A stretch of DNA of 64,000 bases from Patagioenas fasciata (Eukaryota > Chordata > Aves > Columbiformes > Columbidae): NCBI RefSeq assembly GCF_037038585.1, contig NC_092520.1, positions 151,775,104-151,839,103 on the forward strand, written 5' to 3'. Below, one piece after another: positions 49,985-63,161 of the stretch (its first letter is position 1; every line of letters starts with the position of its first letter). The position numbers were made by a program, and so were the translations under genes. The notes under the pieces are model-generated. The model worked only from the letters and a program-made list of their open reading frames with translations, did no database searches and was not told the DNA's origin.

Positions 49985-52024
49985 ACTGCAGTACAATTCC
50001 TGATTTTATTGTGAAACATGAATAGATTTAGGACAGATTAAGAACTTTTGTACTACCGTAATGAAAAAAGCACCAGTTCTGAGGGAGAACACATAGAATT
50101 GCAATATTTAGCGAAAGAGTCACTGTATACTTTGCTGTATTTGATACCTAGAGAACCTAGTAGGTGACTCCGTTCAAGAGACCTTTCCCTTCCAATGAAA
50201 CGGGATAGTCTTACAGTAGTTATATCCTACTGTGCTACATACTCAGCAGTGCTAATTACATACTTCGAGTTGTGCTGAAAAATAAAAAGGAATTGTAACA
50301 AATCCCTGATGCAAGATACTTTGAGCACCTGCAGGAAAATATCCATGTAAACAGCAATACACGATACAGTACACTTTAAATAATAGACAAGACAAATCCT
50401 ACACCTTTTGGACAATATACTGAACAGCTTTAGGCTGACGCTAATAAGCACAATCGGAATCGTAACGCACGCTTTCTTGATTTAAGACGCTCAGAATAAA
50501 GCCACATAATTTGGGAAGAAAGCTGTAAACATCATGCCTGCCTCACACCAGGTCAACAGCGTGTGATCTCAGTGAGAGCTGTGACAGCAGGATTAGAATC
50601 TACACTGACTATGCTCAATGCCTGACAACTGTCACTGGCTGTGAGGAAAGGATAAAACACACCAGTACAGGAATCTCTGGCCAGCATGCATTGCAGAGAT
50701 ACTGTTTGTATCTATTTTTCAAGTATGTGAAGCACCTACTATCATAAGATCACCAAAACGTTCATGCTTAGATCAGCTTATTGCTTTTACTTCATCTCTT
50801 CCCTCCTGATAGAAGAGGGAAAGATGATGGTCAGGCACAAGGATGGAATCTCAGTTCTCAGTCACTAATCTTGGCCAAAAATGTGTCTCGTTTAAGCAAG
50901 CTCCTCAGAAAAGAGCTGTACTTTCTACAGCTGACTTCTTAGTCATGGAACTGCTGCCCCCTTATGTTTAACTTAGTGATTTTTCCTTGTAAGAGGAACG
51001 AGAACTCCCTCCAAAGTCTTAGAGACTGAAGAGAACTCTGAATGTTAACAACTGCTAAACCACAAACCTCTTTCACCCTGTTCTAACTGTACCTGATGTA
51101 AACAATCTAGCTGTACGTGATTTTACAGAGAAGGCCTTTCTGTTCCCTGCAATGTAATGTTTTCAAAGGGCTTGTCTCCTGGTCAAAGGTCAGGTGAAGA
51201 GGCTAATCACACAGAAATAACTGAGTTTAAATGCCACAGAATTCAAGAACCACTATTCGTTTATAAGGAATTCCAGTTCCTTATATTGGAATTTAAGGGG
51301 GAAAGAGATGGAGTGGCAGGGACGCCTTACCCTAAAACAACTCTGCTAGCATATTTAGGGCCTATCCCGTGCAACACAAATTTTCCTCCCCAGTACTGTG
51401 ACTTGAGATGATGTCTCCACTCCCTTAATCCCAGATATGGTCCAATCACTACTTAGACAGAGCTCTCTCATCCCACCCAGAAAATACTCATTACTCACAG
51501 CTGCAGAAGACAACTTTCTGCACTTTGTAAGGTAAAAGGCAGACTTAAAAAGCACCATTTGCTTAACTGTGCATGATTAAAATCATCATTTCATGTAAGA
51601 TAAGGGTGCATTTCCCGTTTTCCCCTTTGGATAGAAAAGGATTATGAGATTATCCAAATTTTGAGGCATCAGTAAAAAGTATACTGCTGCTGCTACTATT
51701 ACATTACGATCTATGGAATAAAATGAACGCCCCAAAGAAATCTTCACAAATGAGAAAACAATTTGTCAAAAAATACAAGTGGTATACATTACATATAAAA
51801 CTCATATACAAAAAAGGGCTAACTTTTTTTTAAAAAGCCTGGACAGTTTCTTAAAATTCTCTAGTTCATTGATTTGAGCCTACCACACACTTACTTCGGA
51901 CTATAATAAAATAACTAGCGGAGATAAAATACTATTAATATGCTTCAGTTGGAGAACCGAGGTACCAATCTTGATCACTGCATTAAAACTGCAGCATGTA
52001 TGGATGGCCGAGAAGAAACAGCTC
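49985..52024 (-). other. TDG: TDG 3' untranslated region, inferred
   Basis: Runs from the TDG stop to the first AATAAA found on the minus strand, giving about 2.0 kb of AT-rich sequence without other features. No transcript evidence is available, and the end is inferred from that signal only. Confidence 0.5.
50005..50010 (-). terminator. TDG: polyadenylation signal AATAAA, candidate for TDG
   Basis: AATAAA on the minus strand, followed about 25-45 nt downstream by T/G-rich sequence. It lies about 200 bp before the mariner insertion. Confidence 0.5.
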
Positions 52025-52161
52025 TTAGGTGCTGCTTCCCTCTTCTTCCCGTGTCAAACCAGCAGTGAACTCTGGAATCTGGTCTGCAAAGGACTGGGTC
52101 ATCCATTGTCCATTAGGAACTTCACCGAAGGACGACCCTTCACAGTACTGTGGATCCACCG
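52025..52161 (-). CDS. TDG: TDG coding exon 10 and stop
   Basis: After the acceptor GGCAG the frame reads [32 protein letters not shown] and ends REEEGSST with TAA. The human counterpart has [18 protein letters not shown]. Confidence 0.93.
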
Positions 52162-55100
52162 CTGCCAAAACAAACAAATAGAGGTAAAAAAAAAGCAACC
52201 AATACCACTAAATCTAAACAAAATACAGACGATGCCACTAGCAAAAAAAACCCCTAACCACACAAAACAACCCCTAAAGAAAAAACAAAAAATAAAAACA
52301 AAAGATATTTGCAGTTTCCATTTTTCCTCTATTTTTCAACCACCTACTCAGGGTGGAGTTCAAACATTCTTTTGAGCATTTACTTTTGTAGTTCCAGATC
52401 ATTTCCTCAAATTATAATTTCTCCACATTTTCTTTGAAGGGTGCCTGCATCTATACAAATTAAGAGTCTAAATGTTTAAGAGAATACCTCACTTCACAGT
52501 GTTTCATATGAATAAATTTTTTCTCGTCAAAAGGACATTCTCTTGGACAAAGTAGGGTAGACAGAGTACAAATTTCAATTCACAACGTGAAATCAGGACT
52601 GAAAATTTAAGACTTCAGAGGACAGTGGTTACTCCAAAGTGATTGCTTTCACCACTGTTTTTTGTTTTTTCTTTTTTAATTACAGCTGGTAGTATTTTGG
52701 GAAACAAAATTCCCAACTTCTTAATTACAGCTAGATTACGAAACTCATCCTTCTAATACTGCTCCTTCATCTGGCCCACCAGCAATGGAAGCACCTCAAC
52801 TGCACTTTTACTGTATCTGTTCTACCATTCTCTGGCTTTGCTTTCCTTAGGAATGAAAAAAAAAAAGTACCAACCCCCTCTTCTGCTCTGAAAAGAATGA
52901 TGCAGTTATATAAGTCACTGTAGTTGAAGAGGTTTACTGTGCGAGTCACTAGTTGTGTCTGTTTGTCAGATCTTGGGAGTCACTCAAAGTTTGGGGAGAC
53001 AATCTGAAGTTTCAGAAAATTGATTCTAAATAAAGCAAATTACTTTTCTTTATTTCCCTCTCACATAATTGTGGGGATGTGTAGTTTTTGTGCGAGTTTA
53101 ACTGTCGCTATATTTCAAATATATTGTATGAATTGATAAAAGGGTAGAAAGCATTTGTTCAGGAGTAATGGTTTACAGACTGAATACCCCAAGCACTGAA
53201 CTTTACCAGTTCCATTTGAAGAGAAATGGCACTGTTCGCTTTCATACGGCGCACGGTCACAGTAAGCTCCTCCATACGCTGCTTCGTAACCTGGATCATA
53301 TTTTTCTTCTTTGACAGCCATCTTTTTAGCATCCTCTGCCGAAAGAGAAGACCTCACGTATTAATATCCAGAACAAAAACGATCAAAGAGTGCTTTCATC
53401 AGAGAACATCTGAAAAAACAGCCATGCATTTTAAAGATAATTTTGCTCCCCTTAGAGAATTAAGACTACACTAAAAAAAAGAGTGGAACCTGTAATTCTA
53501 TGCCACGTAATTTAGAGAAGATGGCATGTCTCTTCCTTCCCCTTAAATTCTTTAATTCCTCTTGTTTAGAAAACGGTTCATTGTGTTGTACGTAACACTG
53601 CATTTTAATAAAGGACCAAAATATAACCACTATACCTTGTGCAAGTTGCAAGTCAAACGTGTACTGCACCTCCTGCACCTCTGTGTTTGGTGCGATGCCT
53701 TTCAGCTGATCCCTTAAGTCTTTCAGCTTTATGTAATAATGAACTTTATCTTGTGCACGAGGAAACTGAGCACATCTTGCACTGGATGATGGCATAACGT
53801 AGCAGAGCTTGAGACAAAAAGCAAGAAAAATAGCATTACTGGTCCCTGAACTAGGAGCTAATATTTAGCATATCAAGAATAACTTACACAGTTCAGCTCA
53901 CTGTTTTAACCCTTTGTACAAACCTCACCCAGTGCCATGAGTGGTTGTGGGAGAGGAGAAAAGGAGCCTTTTGTTTTCCCTCGATCAGCTAGATGTCTTG
54001 CCCCAAAGAGAGGGGCTGATTATCAGCTGCTGAAACGAGGACAATTTTCACCAGTTGTTTATGTGCTGCAGGAGCAGCAGCACCAGTGTGTGTTACAAGA
54101 AGTACAATTTACAAGCGTACGTCAGAAAGTAAAGCACACTCCGGAGCTCCCTGAGCAAGCAGAGCTCTGAGCCAGCAAGTCCCCACAGGAGAATGTGATA
54201 GCCTGCAAACACCCCAAACCAGTCACAGTTTCATTAGCCTGGCTTCTTGGCCAGGCCAAGTGCATCTGCATCACACTTGCTAGGGTTTGAAACTCTGGAG
54301 TTAGGGTGGCTCAAGCCAACTTAAGTGTCTCTATCTCTGTCAACAGCCCTAATCAGAGCTGTAAAGTTATTTCAAAAAAAAGGGAACCGTATCCAATACT
54401 TTTATTACTGTGCAGTATTTATGAAAAAGTACTTGTAAAAAGGATTATTTCTCTTTCTTAGAAATACATCTACTGCAGAAGTGTTTAAGAGCTACTTAAG
54501 AAGCAAGGACTTTATCACCAATGGTTCTTCAGGCCCTGATGGAAACATTCTGCCGTTAGAGAACATCTTAAATTCAGTTTAAACTTGCAGCACTAGTAAT
54601 TTGGGATAGACAGAAAGAAAACAAAAAACAAACCCAGACTTTTGAACTGACAAGGTAATGAAGCTTTGGAATAAGTTACCTTGGGTGGCAGTGTAATTGC
54701 CTTTGCCTTAACCTGTTTATAAGAACAGGTTAAGCAAACCTGTTTGTGATGATACATTGCTGGTCTCTTGAGGTATCTCCCAGCACTAGATGTCTATGAC
54801 TAATGTACTCTTCAAACTGTTTATCTTAAGTATCCAATTTAATTTCAAGCTGCAAATCAGCTTAAGACTGAGTCTGATGGAAATGCTTGGGCATGCCCCC
54901 TGATCCAGTAACACTGTAGCTGTAGCATGTAACAGCACAATGATGGACTTACTATTCTTTCTCCTCCACTACTAGCACAATTGCCATGTTTGCTCTCGAA
55001 ATTCAGTAACGCAAACATACAGGGAGCTGGACACAGAGAATATGATGGAAGTAGGTGACACTTGCCATAAAATCATGTGTATTTTATTAATATTTTAGAT

Positions 55101-58100
55101 AGTCCTCGTGGAACGTACTAACCTACTAACCATAATACACCATTTCCCAAATAAAGTCTGCAAGTCTGAAGAAGCCACATTAAAGACGTGTCTCAAAATC
55201 GCACTATCCCCCTTCCTCAAGGAAGCACCTTTCATATCCCTTATACTTTGTGCAAACTTCGACATTATTGTAAATGTGTGCAAGTCCTGAGCCTTCGTTA
55301 GTTTTGAAATCGCCAAAATGGAGTGCCCTCTTTTTCCTTCTCAGTATCAATACTTACAGTTTCTGTATCTGGCACCTTGTGTGGCTGCAGTCCAAACTCC
55401 AAGTTCTTAACTTTTATTCCAAAAACTTCTTTACTAAAAATTTCATAAATACCTAAAATGAAAAGAAGATAGGATAAGTGGACAAAAAGAGCTACTGACA
55501 GAACAAATTCATGTAAAATCAAGGGTCTCACATTTTCCATTGAAAGCTGCTATACGAGGTTTATACTTTTGTAACTTCTGCATCAGAATTCGCCCTCCTT
55601 CACGAAATTCTTTGCTAAAAGAGAAAGTACTCAAAATCATAATCACAACTATTAATTTATTAACAAGCACCCTATTCCCCCTTGTTACCCTACCTGGAGA
55701 GGTCTTTGCTTCCAGGTGTTGTCCTTTCAACCATGTTTGTAAATCCAATCCCATATTTATGTGGCAAGGTGTGGTCATCCATATGGTTCAGCTGTTCGTT
55801 ACTTAGACCAGACATGAATAGACACTTCCCTGTGAAGTAGGAAGACATGCATTTACCTTTTTCTAAGGAAAATAAACCAAAACAAAACAACCCCCCTCTC
55901 CCATCAGAGTACTGGAATGCTAAAGGAAGAGTCTACGTTAACCGAGCATCAATTAATTTGGGAAGACTACTGCTCTAGCGAGAAAAGTTTAAAATAACCA
56001 AAATGACTCTATCTACTGCAAGAGGACAGAAGATCCTAGGAAACAAAAGGAATACCTCACCATGACCCTAGGTATGGAAACCAGACTTTTATTCTAAAGG
56101 TTCAGGAAAGAGCTTTAGATTTTGTGATTCGCTTAAACAGGTGAAGTGAAGGTGATCACTCTGGATTTTGTGGGAAAGAATGTAGCAAATACAAGTTATC
56201 AGTTTTCTTTCACAACCTTGCCATCACTTCTCCTTGAATTTAGCCTCTCTGACAGAACACGTGGACATCTTCCCTTCATATTTAGTGTATAAAAGTCTAG
56301 TTTGGGTGATGTGCACTGCCAGTCTCTTAAGCACAAGTTAACCACAGCTAGCTCCTAATGACATAGGAAGCTTACAAACCCCTGGATTTGTCAGAGCATG
56401 CACAGCTGGTCTGCTTCTTGGTACAGGAGGGCATCAGTCTGGCTAGTCTGCAGAACACTGCAGAAATACCTGAGCCTGATTTACAAGCTTGCTAGACACC
56501 AGAAGCATTTGGCTGGAGTATCACAAGGCTGCAAATTAGTCCATGTGGAGCTTCACAGCTAGAACAGCTCCCAGCAAAAGAGAGCACTTTAGAGTTCAGG
56601 TCTGATCTTTCTTTATGAGAGTGTGCTGCAGAAATGTTATTTAAATAGAAAAATACCTACGAAAAAATATCGGTCTGAAGAATCAGGTATGCTAGAGGCA
56701 TATGCTTACTGGGCAAGGGTAATGGTTTTTGTTTTTTCATCAGTTAGAAACCTTGTTTAGAAGAGATGAATAAATGCAAACAGAAGAGGGCTTGCTGAAA
56801 TGCATTTTTTGGAAAAATATGTGCAGTTTTATATAAAAAATTGATGCCTATTGACTTACCATTGATAACTCAAGTACTAGAGATTTTATTTTCATTCCTT
56901 ATGTTGCACACTAACATACCAAGAAGTTATTTGGTAATACAATCTGGTAAACTGTGTTTACATGTAAATTCTAAATCTGAACTGAAAGGCATTGATTAGT
57001 GATCTTTTATTCCTTTTCATGTACGGTATTTGACAGAAGTAGTCATGGGATTTAAATCACTCTCGGATGCTTAAAAGCAAAATCCCTCTCTGCATCCAAA
57101 AAAAAAAAAGGCAGAAACCAAATCAGTTTTATTAAACTGCCAAAAGTTCTAACAAAGTTCTGAAAATTCTATAAATAGAATAGGAAAATAAAAACATACA
57201 GAAATGGTTTCCAGGTCCAGGGTAATGATGTCCTTTGTAAGCTGCCATCAAGCCGGGGTTTATGCCAATCTACAAACGAAGATACCAGTCCATTTTAGTG
57301 ATGGGAGCACAGCTTGCTAGTCAGGAATTTAACCAATTTACAGTAAGGAAGCTTATTCAATTCTCTTTAAGTCACTTTCAATAAACAAAACCGTGTTAAT
57401 AGCACGTTCCGTCACTGTTTAAAAAAATTGACAGTATCTCATTTAGATGTGCAATGTCAAAAGAGCAGCTCACAGTGTGTTTTACAGCCACTGGTGTAGT
57501 GCTTCCAGTAAACCAAGTGTCAAGTAATGGTCTCTCATGACTACGTATTATATCTAAGTATTAGACTTCTCAGAAATTAGAACTACGTTACTGTGATTTT
57601 TAACAGACAATGCAAAGCAGTTCTACACACAGGAAACAGTTTATATACTTTATCTTGCAAGATCTTGCCTTATAAGCAATACAGATAAGTAAGCAGAAGA
57701 CATATAAATAATAACCAGTGAGTACAGACTATTAGCTTTCTACCTAATCTTGTGAGTTACTTACTATTACAATGTCCAGATCAAAGGTCAAAATATCAGG
57801 CAAAGTTTTGGTCAGAAGTTCCGCTTCAGATACACCATTAAAACGGTCCACTTTTCTCTTGACTTTAAAAGTATCTGTGATCTTTTCTTGTTTGCCTTTT
57901 GACTTGGTTGTTTTTTCTTTTTTAGCAGCAGGCTTTTTGGGTTGCTTTGGCTCAGTTGCTTTGGCTTTTCTTTTCCTTCCTCCTTTTTTAACTTCTGAAA
58001 ACACACAACAAATATCCTTTTTGTATGTTTCTAATGCTGCAGTACGGGTATTCAAAAAGACTGAGTCAAATGTTTGGATGCAAAATCAGATAACTTTACA

Positions 58101-61100
58101 TTAAAAATTCATTAATTTGAACAATTACCAGACGAATCCTGGTTTTGCGGTCTCTGTATCACAGACACTCTCCTCCCAGACAATTATGTTGACTTAGGAT
58201 ACAAACCAAGAATAACCTCCCAACTAGGTTTTGTTGTTCACAATGCTGTTCTTAGTCTACTGGTCACACTTCAGTTTCTAAATATGAAAGTTGATTGTTA
58301 CCTATGACATAAGATACTGAAGAAACTGAACAGTACGTCAAAAGCAAAAAGTCTCAAAGAATACCTACACTGCAATGTCAGGAACACAAACACATAGGCT
58401 GAATGCTACATAAACCATTCACAGTTTACTGTCTGCAGAACAGATACTGTCCAGTGCATCATATAGCAAGGTAACATATGAGAGCTTCAGGATCTCATTT
58501 TGAATTAATGCCACCAAACTTTAATTTTTATTTACAAAATGCAAGCAGAAAGTGGTCACTGTTCACTCATTTGAAACTCTATCATCATCTGCCCCCTAAA
58601 GCTTCAAGATACAATCAGCACATGTGGTGGTCCTGACCATCCAGCAATTGCTCTCTATCCTTGTTCATTAATAATGTCGAGTTGCAGAATGTAACTTGAA
58701 AAATATGAAAACATATTTAGCAGAAATCAGCAAAGAGCCAAGGTAATCTATTACTTGAAAATTGAGACTTCATCTTATTTTCAAAATGTCTAGATGAACC
58801 TCTCCCCAATAAATAAATATGGATACCAGGGCACTGCCCTGAGTCTGCATCTTTTTATGGGCTGGTTTTGTTTGCTCTCAGCTTTCTTACAAGAAGGACA
58901 AAAATAATGTGAAATTCCTATCCTGTCATTGGAGCAACTGCTTAGGAAACTGTATGCAACAGTACTCAAGCTATGCTCCTGTAAATTTCACACACGTTTG
59001 GTAAATCTTCAAACCCTGCCTTTGAAGGCTTTACCCAACTTTCAACTCGTGCAAAAACATTAGGGAACAGTTTTGTAACACAAGATCACGGTTGTCTAAA
59101 AACGCTTGAAAGTGCAGCCAAATAACATGCTCATGGTGACATCATATCATTCAGCAACAAAGCTGCAAAAGAAACTTAACTGTATAGCACTTGAGATGCA
59201 TCCTAACTGTAGCAAATAATACTGTGAACTAATAGAGCAGCTTCAACTATTTTAAACTGGAGGTTTCCTACCTATGATTTCATCTGGCCATGCATTACAA
59301 CTGAAAAAGAAAAAATGAAGCTAATCAAAGGATGCACTTAAGCAATATCATCGCATGAATTGGCCAATATGTTATCTTGGCACATTCAGCTCTGACCTAC
59401 ATCTAAATATTACAAGTAAGACAAAACTCAGTGTGTGAATATTTGCTATAGAATCGGAATTTCAACATGGCAGAGACCACTGCCTTTTTTATGTGGTAAA
59501 GAGCAAGCATATGAGTAACAGAACAAGGGATCTCTTCCTGGCATGGTTAGTGAAAAGCCTAAGTGTACAAAATCCTAGTGGAGGGAAAAGAAAGGCCATG
59601 TACAAGAGCATGAAGTACAAAACTCCCGTCACATACAGGACACTTTACAGAATTATTTATATTTGTTTAAATAAGCCTTGCTAAAACCAAACAATCCTTA
59701 GTGAATATAAGCAATAAGCTTTTTGTGATTACTAAAACACAATTTAAACAAAAATATTTCAAATGAACAGTATTATCCTGTGCTTCTCTGGCAGAAATTA
59801 AAAAAAATATTTTAAACTCAGACTGAAAAAAGAAAACTTATCTAACATAATATTAAAAATATGAAATCAGCAAAAAGTGATACATTTATCTACTGAAACA
59901 AAAACCTGATTTTCCTGCAACAAGATAATTTTGTGAGACTGAACAATGTGAATACTATCACCTGGGTTTACCCCTCATCTTTTAAATTGTCTGGTAACAA
60001 ATATTACTTAAAGAATACAATTAATCCATACTCCCTCAAAGAGTATCAAGAAATCCATTAGGTCCAAAGAAGCAGTTTAAGGTCAATAATTGTTTCCCCC
60101 AAACCACTACTAACATTTTAGCTTACTTAGCAAAGCCCAGTCAAGTCAAACTACCTTTAGGAGGCTCCTGACCAAGGTTTGGCTCTGGAATGCCCTCTAG
60201 AGTCGGCTGCTCAGCCATGACTTCCACGTTAGGCACTGCAGTCATCATTTGATGGAATGGAAATGTGTAAAAAGCTTGAGCTTGCTGAAGATATGCGTAG
60301 TATCTTAGGAAGGGAGAGAAAAAAAGGAGACACAATTTATCAACAGTTTAGAAATTTAGTGATGTACCAAATTGACCGTAAATATCAAGCTTTGTCAAGG
60401 TCGGCATGTACTGCACTTATGTCCTGCAATAATTCTTTTAGCAAGGCAGTAAATTACTCACACCCACTAAGTGGTCTGACTACTTAGCTGGTACCAGGTA
60501 ATGTTAAACCCAACATTAACTGTACAGTTCTCTCATGATTACTATAACATGGAAGAATCACAACATTTTTAAGTGAAGTGTAGAGCTTTTCCCTTTTTTT
60601 TTTCTGAAAAAGCCCGCTCTGTAGCACCCATTACCAAGGCAAGCTGTCTATCAAACACACTTAAAATTTACAACACAAGTTAAAACTCTTTGGACTTCAA
60701 GTTTCCCAAGTTTTAGATTTTCTTAATGTTACATCAGTTACTTTATCTGACACGACACAAAATGTGTGAATCATTCTGGACTACAAAGCAGCATGAATGC
60801 ACAAAGCATTAATTACCACGCAAATTATTAAACAGCTTTAACAAAGAGTGTGGCAGATGCCATCCAGTTATCCCACACTGGATCCTAACAGAAATACTGC
60901 ACTTATTCTATACAAGATTACACACAAAAATTCAGTCTCCTTCCATGCAGTTTTCCATATACAGCTCTTCTGCTCCACATGTTTATTAGTCACTTACAGC
61001 CCTCATGCCCCAACACAAACTTCTGCTTCATACTGTCATTCCCTTCTACCTATGCAGCTGCCTTCTTGTCCATAGATTCTACTGCCACACAAATATATAG

Positions 61101-62589
61101 AAAAGATTTCATGAAGAGTAAACTTTCACTAAATAATTTTATAATCTCAGAGCTATTCATAACAACACCGAAACATTTTTAGTTATACAGAAATATCTCA
61201 AAAGAAGGGATCATTCTCTATTACGCAATGGGTATTTAAGAATATTTAAGAACCCACTGTAACTCAGACTTATGCCAGGACAGTCCATAGTCTTGTGATC
61301 AGGCCACTGATTTTGAACCAAATATCTACCCTGAATCAAGGAGAATAAATTTAAAGACGGGTTTGTCAGATTCCTCAGGCAGTTGCCTAACAAAATAATG
61401 GGAGATTTTCAGAGTACAGTAAGTACCTCAACCTTCCCCCTGCTGGAAGAATTCCATTTTATATAAAATACTTCTGCAGTTACTGAACAGAACAAAACTG
61501 ATCTTCAGATTTCTATTAGGAAATATGACTGAGACATGTAGAATCCAGTTCTTAATGTAATAAATCCTTAATTACACAGAGCAGAACCGACTAAATAAGA
61601 AAGACGTGAAAGCATCTAACCCAAGAATGGTCTCTAACAAGTCTTCTTACAATACATGTCTTCTTACTCTATGCATACTTAAAGTCTTTTTCTTCTAAAA
61701 TTCCCTTTAAACGGAGGAAAACTTGCAACATATCATGGACAAGTCCTGTAACCACATGGTAATAAGATGAAAGAGAGCTTTTAATCCCATCTCTAAGCCT
61801 CATATACTTATTTTCAGATAATTTTTGTTGCAAGGGTTCAGAAATACAATATTTTGTTATTGATGTTATTGATCACGGAACATTTAAATAAATATTTTCA
61901 GTTCCATGAGACATAGGTAGTAATTTAACCTCCCCTTCAGTCCATGTTGAAAATGAAAAAAAAAATAAGAGAAGAGACACATTCACTGGAACAAAGCCAC
62001 ACGAACCCGTTTACAAACCCACCCCTCCGCACGCAGGCCGCCACCATCCGCACGCACACGGGTTTCCGAACACGGAGCAAACCCCCTCCCCACTGCACGC
62101 CAACAAACCCGGACGCCCCTTCTCAGCGGGGCTGCCCGGCCCCGCCACACACCCCAGCAGACAGGGGGCTCCGAGCGCCGGCTCCTGCCTCCTCACCCCC
62201 GACCCAGCCCACAAACCTCCCGCACGTCAACCGCGCTTCACCCACAGCAAAGCCCGGAGACCCCAGCCTTGCTCCCCCGCGATACACAAATGCGGCATCG
62301 CGCCCCATAGCCCAACGCCTCCGCCAGCTTTTCCCCGTTCCCCCACAGGGCCGCCCCACAGCCCCGGGCCCATCTCGCCGCGCCCCCTCCCACACGCCTC
62401 TCTCTGTCCCGCGTTGTGCCCAGGGCTGTCCCGGGGGAGGGGATAGGAGAGGGGCAGCCACAGCCCGGCTCCGGCTCCGGCTCCCCCCGGCCCCGGATAA
62501 AAGGAGAACGACAACAGCGATTGCACAACGCGAGGCCCAAGCGCGGCTCCGGGCCCCCACCGGTACCTGCCCAATTCCTCGGCCTCCAT
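52025..62589 (-). CDS. TDG: TDG, G/T mismatch-specific thymine-DNA glycosylase (10 coding exons)
   Basis: TDG removes T from G/T mispairs and excises 5-formyl- and 5-carboxylcytosine in the nucleus, feeding base excision repair and active DNA demethylation. Exons (minus strand): 62567-62589, 60155-60303, 57765-57994, 57200-57269, 55694-55829, 55532-55614, 55358-55452, 53636-53807, 53207-53335, 52025-52161. Every junction is GT/AG, and the lengths sum to 1224 nt, 407 codons plus TAA, close to the human 410. Visible features: a [10 protein letters not shown]-terminus, a Lys-rich regulatory region (about residues 58-95), the catalytic Asn in GINPGL (N138, human N140), the [17 protein letters not shown] loop, the Arg finger in [11 protein letters not shown] (R273, human R275) and the SUMO site VKEE (K328, human K330). 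The start ATG at 62589 gives MEAEELG, like human MEAENAG. All key residues are kept, so the gene should be functional. It shares a promoter region with UQCC6. Confidence 0.97.
53207..53335 (-). CDS. TDG: TDG coding exon 9, SUMO site
   Basis: Residues 320-363: [26 protein letters not shown] and SSNGT. VKEE is the sumoylation consensus that promotes product release in mammals. Confidence 0.95.
53636..53807 (-). CDS. TDG: TDG coding exon 8, Arg finger
   Basis: Residues 263-320: [36 protein letters not shown] and the [18 protein letters not shown]-interacting region. The Arg of SARCA fills the gap left by the flipped base. Confidence 0.96.
55358..55452 (-). CDS. TDG: TDG coding exon 7
   Basis: Residues 231-262: [20 protein letters not shown] and [12 protein letters not shown]. 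Confidence 0.96.
55532..55614 (-). CDS. TDG: TDG coding exon 6
   Basis: Residues 203-231: [20 protein letters not shown] and IAAFNGK. The introns on either side are only 79 bp long. Confidence 0.96.
55694..55829 (-). CDS. TDG: TDG coding exon 5
   Basis: Residues 158-203: [19 protein letters not shown], then [20 protein letters not shown]. Confidence 0.96.
57200..57269 (-). CDS. TDG: TDG coding exon 4, catalytic Asn
   Basis: Residues 135-158: [20 protein letters not shown] and NHF. The Asn of GINPGL positions the attacking water. Confidence 0.96.
57765..57994 (-). CDS. TDG: TDG coding exon 3
   Basis: Residues 58-134: the Lys-rich regulatory region, then [19 protein letters not shown] and [14 protein letters not shown], ending LDIVI before GTAAGT. 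Confidence 0.96.
60155..60303 (-). CDS. TDG: TDG coding exon 2
   Basis: Residues 8-58, [20 protein letters not shown] and on to LGQEPPK. Between the start and [10 protein letters not shown] it reads EELGRYYAY, where human has ENAGSYS, two residues fewer. Confidence 0.93.
62567..62589 (-). CDS. TDG: TDG coding exon 1
   Basis: Encodes MEAEELG plus two bases of an Arg codon, then donor AG|GTACC. It lies inside the CpG island. Confidence 0.93.
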
Positions 62590-63161
62590 GCCCGGGCGCG
62601 GAACCCGCCGCCGATGGGGCTATTGTCACCGGCCGCCCCTCCGCCCCCTCCCCCCGCGCCTCAGCGCCCCAACCGACCTGCCGGGCAGCCCCGCGTCACG
62701 TGAGCGGCAGCGGCCAATGGGACCACACAGCCGGCCGGCCGGGCAGCGAGGGAGGCGGGCGGGGAGGGGGCGGTGCCGGTGGGGAAGCGGATCCCAGCGG
62801 CCTCGGCAGCGGCTCCGGGCCGCGAGCGGCCGCCCGGGCGGTGGGAGGTGGCGGCCGGCTCAGCCGCGCCCGACGGGTCGCAGGGCCGGCTCCCCCTGAG
62901 CCCCGCCGCGGCCTCGGAGTTTCGGGCTTGCGTCACGACTTGCTTACGTCACCCGCAGCAGGGTACTCCCCCACCGAGGGCCGGGCCTGCCCCTCCCCGC
63001 CGCCATGCTGCGGCCCCTCCGGAGGCGCGGGGCATGACGCACTTCCGGCGCGTTGCGTGTGTCTGCAATTGGGGGCGGTGGCGGCGCTGGGGCCGCGGAC
63101 GGTTCTCGGTTCTCCCACCTCCGGGAGGAAGCGCCGCGTCCCCGGGCCCTCCCCCGCCGCC
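62590..63161. promoter_or_regulatory. bidirectional promoter of TDG (minus) and UQCC6 (plus)
   Basis: The 572 bp between the two start codons holds both 5' untranslated regions and the core promoters. Sites seen: E-box TCACGTGA at 62696-62703, CCAAT at 62714-62718, CRE-like TACGTCA at 62945-62951, YY1-like GCCGCCATGCTG at about 62998-63010, and ETS/GABP-type ACTTCCGG at 63041-63048. No TATA box was seen. YY1 and ETS sites are common at promoters of nuclear genes for mitochondrial proteins, which suits UQCC6. Confidence 0.85.

Larger units (their letters stand above)
52162..62566 (-). other. TDG: TDG introns, no further genes seen
   Basis: Nine introns of about 1045, 300, 1550, 79, 79, 1370, 495, 2160 and 2263 bp, from the 3' to the 5' end of the gene. 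I saw no CR1, LTR or DNA transposon in any of them, unlike the MOXD2 introns and the intergenic DNA. Confidence 0.6.
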
